Positions 58,223 through 64,000 of a stretch of 64,000 nucleotides of DNA are shown one piece after another. The DNA comes from Paraphaeosphaeria minitans (taxonomy: Eukaryota; Ascomycota; Dothideomycetes; Pleosporales; Didymosphaeriaceae), in assembly GCA_015832175.1 (NCBI GenBank), contig WJXW01000012.1, positions 578,001-642,000 of the forward strand, written 5' to 3'. Position 1 is the first letter of the stretch, and each line of letters opens with the position of its first letter. The notes beneath the pieces are model-generated. The model worked only from the letters and a program-made list of their open reading frames with translations. It was not told the DNA's origin and ran no database searches. The translations under genes were made by a program, and so were the position numbers.

Positions 58223-59187
58223 ATGAATCCACACATTTCGCTCCCCAGACCCACGGGCGGTCCCTCAAACTTTGGCAGTACACCATCCTCCCGAAGAAAT
58301 GAGCTCCGAATGCCACGCTTCTTCAAGCGCCTGTTCAAGTTTCCCCAGATGGACTTCGAAATGGCAATATGGGAGATGATGTCTTTGATGATTGCGCCCA
58401 AGAAAGTCTTCAGATCAATATACTACCACGTGAGCCTCACAAAGCCAACCTCATTACTATCAATCTAACTTCCCACCCCAGAAACAAACCTCCAAAACCT
58501 ACCACCGTCCGGACCCCTCTTTCACCTACCTCCTCTCCGCCTTCCAGCTCCTCACCTCCCTCGCCTGGGGCTTCGCATACGCCTCCTCGGCCCCCTCGGT
58601 CCTCAAAATCACCCTCGTCTTCATCTTCGTGCACTTCCTCCTCTCCTCGCTCGTCATCTCCACCCTCAATTTCTTCCTCATCAAGTACCTCCTCGGCCCG
58701 AACAGCAAGATACTTCCGGGTAAGCGGCGCGGGCTGTACGACCTGAGCGCGAACGAAGGCGAAGGCAAGGAGGAGCTCGAGTTTGGATACTGCTGGGATG
58801 TAGCCATCCGCGCGTTCGTACCGGTGTGGGTGTTCCTGTATGTGGTGCAGTTTCTGTGCATGCCGCTCGTGGGGACGGATCATTGGTGGGTTCGCATGCT
58901 CCTGCACCTCTCGCACGACTCCAGCGAAGGGTACTTTGCATGGCACAAGACTAACTATACAAAGGGTCTCCCTCGCCCTCTCCAACACGCTCTACCTCGT
59001 CGCGCTGATCTACTACTTCATAATCACCTTTCTGGGCTACAACGCGCTGCCCTTCTTGCACCACACCGAGCTTCTCCTCGCCCCCATCGCCGTCACTGTC
59101 ATCCTCTGGTTCGTTAGCCTCTTCGGGCTGAACCTGAGCCAGCACCTCGCACCCATTTTTCTTTCGGGCGTGGCGTTGCGGAAATAA
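58223..59187 (+). CDS. GMH1: UNC-50 / GMH1 family Golgi membrane protein
   Basis: A small multi-pass protein of the inner Golgi/ER-Golgi membrane; family members work with Arf guanine-nucleotide exchange factors and in receptor traffic. Exons 58223-58429, 58482-58885 and 58965-59187 give 277 residues, the family's usual size. The N-terminal cytosolic part has MPRFFKRLFKFPQMDFEMAIWEM, a family signature, followed by SIYYHKQTSKTYHRPDPSF. Five or six hydrophobic segments follow, with EFGYCWDVAIRAFVPV and NTLYLVALIYYFIITFLGYNALPFL, again typical. Intron 2 uses a GTGGGT donor and a GACTAACT branch. All conserved blocks are present. Confidence 0.92.
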
Positions 59188-59530
59188 GACCAAGTGTGAA
59201 AAAGAAGCACGAAAGACACGGTCGTGTACGATGAATTTCTGTAAATAATGTGGATTGGGTTGGACTAGCATGGCGCATGGGAGCGGCTGGGGTTTACGGA
59301 GGTTGTTGTTGCAATGGTCGCATCATCACGGCGAATTAGCGAGCGCTCGGCATCAATAATGTTGAAACATGTTTACCTCTACATTACAAAGTGTATGTGT
59401 ACAGGATCCACTGCGAGATCTCAAGTCATGTGCAAATAAAAACGGGGAAGTGCAGCGCTCACAGCCAACCGTCTTGCGTCTACTCGTACAATCGTCTATC
59501 CGTATATATGCATACCATGCCATCCACATC
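59188..59530. terminator. Convergent 3' ends of GMH1 and mitochondrial IF-2
   Basis: 343 bases between two stop codons facing each other. AT-rich elements such as GTAAATAATG and CAATAATGTTG could serve polyadenylation. No gene. Confidence 0.4.
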
Positions 59531-62500
59531 TTACAATGTCCTCTTAATCTTGTCCTCGTCGTAGCACTGGATCTTGTCTCCGACCCTGAACTCGGACCAG
59601 CCGCCGTCGAACGCGATACCGCACTCGGTGTCTTTATGCATGGTCTGCACGTCCTTCTTCTGGTTCTTGAGCGATCCAACGGTGCCTAGTTCGTGTTAGC
59701 AGATATCCTGCGTGGTTAAAGACACTCTTCAAAGAAAACTCACCGTCGAATACAGTCTCATCCCTACGCAGTACCCTCACTCTGGAGCCCTTCTTGATCT
59801 CACCATTGCGGACCTTCGATCCAGCAACGAGCATCTTCTTCCGCCCGCCCATGCCAATCTCGAATGTCATGGCGACCTCTGCTTCACCGGTGACGCGCTG
59901 CACGATTCTAGGCGGGAGTCGCTCCTCCAGCAGAGCCTTGACGTGCTCCACGACACGGTAGATGATGTTCGAGTCAAGAATCTTAACTTCCTTCCTCTCT
60001 GCCAAGGCCTTAATGTTGTTGGGGACGTCGGTATTGAAGTTGACAATGTGGCCCTTTGCATCGGCCGCGTGCTCGATGTCGAACTCAGACGGCGAACCAA
60101 CACCATGACGTAGGATGCGTGTGCCGACCTCGCCGTTGCCGAGCGCAGAGATCTGATCGATGACTGCCTCGACAGAGCCAGAGACGTCACCCTTGACAAT
60201 GAACGAGACGAGCTCCGGGCCGGTCTCCTTTTCGGGGGCGACTTCTTCGACGATCTCGCCATTCTTCTGCGCTTCGGTGGCCGCCTCTTCGGCCTCACGA
60301 CGCTCGGATTCCTCACGTCTCGCGACGTTGATGGCTTCCATGTCTATGGCCATCTGTTCGCGCGCAAGCTTCTCTAGACGCAACTCGGCAACAGCTTGGG
60401 CGTGCTGCTCGTCGGTAGCTTGGAGGACCTCGTCTCCTGCAATGGGCTGTTCGCGCCAACCGTCGACTTCGACAGGCATACCAGGGCCGACTTCTTCGAC
60501 AACCGCACCAGCTTCGTTGCGCAAACTCCTGACACGGGTCCATGTGTTGCCAGCTACGAGGAGATCACCTCGACGGAGAGTGCCAGTACGGACAAGGATC
60601 GTGGCCACCTTTCCAGACTTTTTCGTGCTACCTTCCAGGACCCATCCTTCGACGTAAGCTTCCGGGTCAGCTCGGTGATCAAGCATTTCGGAAAGCGTAG
60701 TGATGGCCTCTTCGAGATCGGGAATACCCTGACCAGTCTTGCCGCTAACACATACAGCTTGAACATCGCCACCAAAGTCTTCGACCTCGATACCGTGACG
60801 GCCAAGGTCAAGCTTGACCGCTTCTGGGTCGGCCTGCGACTTGTCAATCTTGTTGATGGCAACAATCATGGGTACTTGAGCTGCTTGAGCATGCTTGATC
60901 GCCTCGACGGTCTGCGGCATGACAGAATCGTCGGCTGCTACGACCAGAACGACGATGTCTGTGACGTTTGCGCCTCGGGCACGCATCGTCTCGAAAGCTG
61001 AGTGGCCGGGTGTATCCAAGAACGTAATTTTCTTGCCGGAAGACAACGGCACGCTGAAAGCACCGATGTGTTGAGTAATACCGCCGAATTCGCCAGCTGC
61101 AACACTCGAAGAGCGCAGGTAGTCAAGGATGGTAGTCTTTCCGTGGTCGACATGACCCATAATGGTGACAACGGGAGGTCGGGCAGGCAGCTCAGCATAG
61201 TCCTCAGGAGATAGCGCAGGGGCCGGCACGAGATCTCCATCGTCTTCGTCTGCTTGAACAACGGGTTCAAAGTTGTACTCTTGAGCAACAAGGCCTGCGT
61301 GCTCAGCATTGAGGATATGGTCCGATTGCACCTCTTCGAAACCCAATTCTTCCAGTTTGGCGACGAACTCTTCCAACCGTACTTTCAGGACCGTAGCGAG
61401 GTTGGCGACACTGATATACTGCGGAAGGTAGACGGGCACCGGGTCCTTAGTCTCTTGCATCTTTCTCTTGGCTTCTTGCCGCAGTCGTTTGCGCTCTGCC
61501 TTGTCCACGTAACTATCATCTTCCTCAAAGTCTTCGTCTCGCATGACACGATGACGCCGGCCAACATCTCGCAAATAGCCCCCCTTGCGATGCTCTGGCT
61601 CATCGTACCGATTGCGTGTCTCCACCGCCTCATCCTCCTCCTCATCACGAGAACGGCGACTCTTCTTGCCACCACGTCGCCGCTCCTCGTTGTAGTTCAA
61701 GGCAACCTGTTCGCTTTCAAATTTGGAGCTATGCTTTCTGGCGAAGTCGGCCGCCGCGTCGGTGAGATCTGCTTGAGGTTTTGAGTGATCTGAAAATGAG
61801 GCACGGGTAGGCGCTGGTCGGCGGGGAACTGGCTGGTCTGGACACAGAGAACTATCGTGATCCGTGTTCCCACAATGCATACAAGCCCTTGCGACAGGAT
61901 TCCCTCGTTGTGCCAGGGGCATTCGCGGTCGCGATCCTCCTGCTCTTGAATTGCCTAATAATTCCTCCAGTTCTGCTTGGCTCAATTTCGGAGGCCGCGG
62001 TGCTGCTTGCGAAATAGGCGCACCTGCCAAGGGTCTGCCAGGCGTCAAATTCTGAGGTTCATTCCTCTTGCGCAGTTGTCCAGTGCCGAATGCTGGCAAT
62101 TCCACAGTGGGTGCAGCTCGCAACTCCATGTTGACATTGTAACGCGTATTCTGATAGCCTTGGCCCTGTAATCGGGGTTTATATGAATATCCAGGACCTT
62201 GTCTGGGATCCTGATGATTGCGAGCAGGCCCATTGGGCATGGAGCTTCGATGTGGCGGCCTCTGACCCATCGGCTGTCCCGATGGCGGGGACATAGGTTG
62301 TCTCTGCTGTTGAGATTGTGGGGGCATAGGTTGTCTCTGCTGGTATTGCGATTGTGGGGGCATGGGTTGTCTCTGTTGATACTGCAATCGCGGCAGGGGC
62401 ATGGACGACCGCAAGGGCGCTCTGCCGTTATCTCGCGGTACCGCTGGGTTCATTCGCATGCGATTTGGAGGAGGCGTAGGCGGTGGTGGTGGAGGGGGTA

Positions 62501-62815
62501 CTGGAGCCCTTGCTCGAAGCAACTGCTGCATCCTCTCCGCTTGTGACAACATTCGCTTTGGCGCGGGAGCTGGGGCTGCCTCGTCTTTGAAAATCGTCCC
62601 TTCAGCATGCTGCGGCGCCCGGCTCGATGAGTTGAGATGCCTCAGCTGGGATAAGCCTGGTGATACAGCAAGAGCATCCGCGGCGGCGAGTTGGCGAGTG
62701 GCGCAGAAGATGCACATGTCTCGGGTCGACGAGACCTGGCCTGGTGTTAGCAGATGATATCCGGGGAGTAGAAGACACAGCGGATGCCTACCCGTAGCAT
62801 ACGCGATTTCCGCAT
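59531..62815 (-). CDS. IFM1: Mitochondrial translation initiation factor IF-2
   Basis: The GTPase that brings formyl-Met-tRNA to the mitochondrial ribosome. Exons 62815-62792, 62735-59744 and 59685-59531 give 1056 residues. The first exon has only eight codons (MRKSRMLR) and, with exon 2, forms a basic presequence; an uninterrupted read-through from 62843 exists but lacks an ATG. Residues of about 80-330 are Pro/Gln/Arg-rich, with a [10 protein letters not shown] repeat. Then come the IF2 N-domain, [18 protein letters not shown], and the G domain with GHVDHGKTT (G1), [10 protein letters not shown] (G2), DTPGH (G3), NKID (G4) and VSGKTGQGI (G5). Domains II-IV follow, ending [23 protein letters not shown]. 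Longer than yeast IFM1 (676 residues) because of the N-terminal extension. Confidence 0.94.
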
Positions 62816-63291
62816 GGTGGGCGATGTGTTGCTGTGATGGCAATCCAACAACTCAAAAAAGTCCTGAGAAGAGGACGGAGGTGAACCCGAATCTGCCCGC
62901 CTTGGTCTAGCGCGATTTCACTGCGGCCCCACCCGCGTGCGTCCGAACTGACTTGCCCCATTCGCACCTTTTCATTCATCTCAGCAATTTGGTGAACAAC
63001 ACTCCAAAACGATTGCGCAGCTTTGTCTGGGGGAAATTGTACGTGCCAGCTCATACAGATTCAGCAAAGTCACTCACTGGTCTGCAAATTTCGGTCGACG
63101 GAAAGGTTCCAGGGCTAACAAATACCATAGTCTAGTGAAATGGAATGAGAAAGCCGCAATCGTGTCCAATGTCCTGCCTGGCCTCGTGTCACATGGGTAT
63201 CGCGCCGATTGAACATCCTCTTCCTTGTGTCTCCATTCATTGTAGTCCACATCTTCGGTAATATTATATCTCGGTCACCCAATATCCTCCC
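62816..63291. other. Intergenic
   Basis: About 480 bases holding the IF-2 promoter and the 3' flank of the next minus-strand gene. No gene. Confidence 0.45.
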
Positions 63292-63738
63292 CTACTCAGC
63301 CTTGTTGAACTTCTCCTCGATTTCCTGCTTGAACCCGAGTTTCTTGTCGGATCCCTGCCTGAAAAGAAACTCCTCTTGTTCTAAGCGTAGATCCCGCGCG
63401 GCCGACCATCGGTGGTACCGTTCGCGTATGCCTCGCTTTTGGAAAACGTACACAATCCACAGAAACATAACGTAAAGGCAGAAGAGGTTCATGAGGAGCA
63501 GTATGGTGCCGATGACGATTATAACACGTGATTTCCCACTCAGGCCTGGGTCCTGGTATGGAATGTGAGAAAAACCGATGGAAGCGATGAGGGCTTGCCG
63601 TACAACTGGATCTTCTTTTTCCAGGGCTTGTTTGATAACATCGAGGACGTGTTGCCGCTGTCGCGCTTCTAGGACGGGTCCTAGGGATTGGGAGAGTGCG
63701 CCAGAGATGAAGAGCAGGAGCAGCAAGATGGAGCACAT
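63292..63738 (-). CDS. Small membrane protein with signal peptide, function unknown
   Basis: From the ATG at 63738 the frame encodes 148 residues. Residues 1-16 look like a signal peptide (MCSILLLLLFISGALS). A luminal helix follows (QRQHVLDVIKQALEKEDPVVRQALIASIGFSH), then one strong transmembrane segment (VIIVIGTILLLMNLFCLYVMFLWIVYVF) and a basic, charged cytosolic tail (QKRGIRERYHRW ... EIEEKFNKAE). It looks like a type I ER/Golgi protein. The frame is open further upstream, but GTACGG..CTGACC..CCACAG just before the ATG forms a 50-base intron, suggesting a spliced leader. No family recognised. Confidence 0.65.
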   Translation of the reverse strand: MCSILLLLLFISGALSQSLGPVLEARQRQHVLDVIKQALEKEDPVVRQALIASIGFSHIPYQDPGLSGKSRVIIVIGTILLLMNLFCLYVMFLWIVYVFQKRGIRERYHRWSAARDLRLEQEEFLFRQGSDKKLGFKQEIEEKFNKAE

Positions 63739-64000
63739 GCTGTGGTACTGGTCAGTCTCGATTGCGACTCGATCTTTCAAGGGCCGTACCTGGAACAAGG
63801 GAAGACGCGACGGCGGGACTTGCCCGAGCGATGATGTTGTTGCAACATCCTGTGGCAATCGAAAAGATCGTAGACTGCTGCATTGGGCGTGACTCATGCG
63901 TGGACTTGTTACCAAAGAGGACGTTATGAAGAGCGCTCGTAGTAGGTTTTATCGGGCTTCTGAGGGGTGTGCCCCGGGATGTGAGGCTCTTGCCATACGG
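63739..64000. other. Probable 5' leader and promoter of the small membrane protein
   Basis: About 260 bases up to the window edge. A leader intron ends just before the ATG at 63738; nothing else can be said. Confidence 0.35.

Noticed and set aside
1..64000. CRISPR arrays, rRNA and tRNA genes
   Set aside because: I looked for regularly spaced repeats and for tRNA T-loop sequences (GGTTCGANTCC and its complement) and found none convincing. A covariance-model search could still find a diverged tRNA.

Overview
The window reads as nuclear DNA of a filamentous ascomycete, most likely Pezizomycotina and perhaps Dothideomycetes (the class is an inference). Genes carry short GT..AG introns of about 45-110 bases with CTAAC/CTGAC-like branch points. 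Families seen include Zn2Cys6 regulators, DHA1/ACS/sugar MFS porters, BTB proteins, a BYS1 secreted protein, a QDE-2-type Argonaute and a long-tailed HRD1. I rebuilt exon structures by hand; where I give exon coordinates the spliced length is a multiple of three and the reading frame carries across every junction.

The window has two compartments. Bases 1 to about 29,000 are gene-poor and look accessory. They hold three kinds of MFS porter, a quinolinate phosphoribosyltransferase (NAD synthesis) next to a Zn2Cys6 regulator and an allantoate/nicotinate-type permease, two BTB copies (one clearly broken, one probably truncated), a small secreted cysteine-containing protein, a BYS1-like secreted protein, gene fragments, and a diverged dispersed repeat (1921-2055 and 24971-25104). 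Long stretches (about 16.4-19.0 kb and 20.8-26.9 kb) hold nothing I can recognise.

Bases 29,000 to 64,000 are a denser housekeeping block: HIT hydrolase, mitochondrial enoyl-CoA hydratase, PhyH-like dioxygenase, a truncated GH32 relic, HRD1 ubiquitin ligase, a conserved fungal protein, prenylcysteine oxidase, an F-box-like protein, PDAP1/PP28 phosphoprotein, Argonaute, RNA14, GMH1/UNC-50, mitochondrial IF-2 and a small ER-type membrane protein.

The grouping most likely to act together is 7547-13387: a QPRTase, a Zn2Cys6 regulator and an ACS-family anion permease on the same strand, with a DHA1 exporter upstream on the other strand. I read this, as inference only, as a candidate locally regulated pyridine-carboxylate (quinolinate/nicotinate) uptake and NAD-entry locus.
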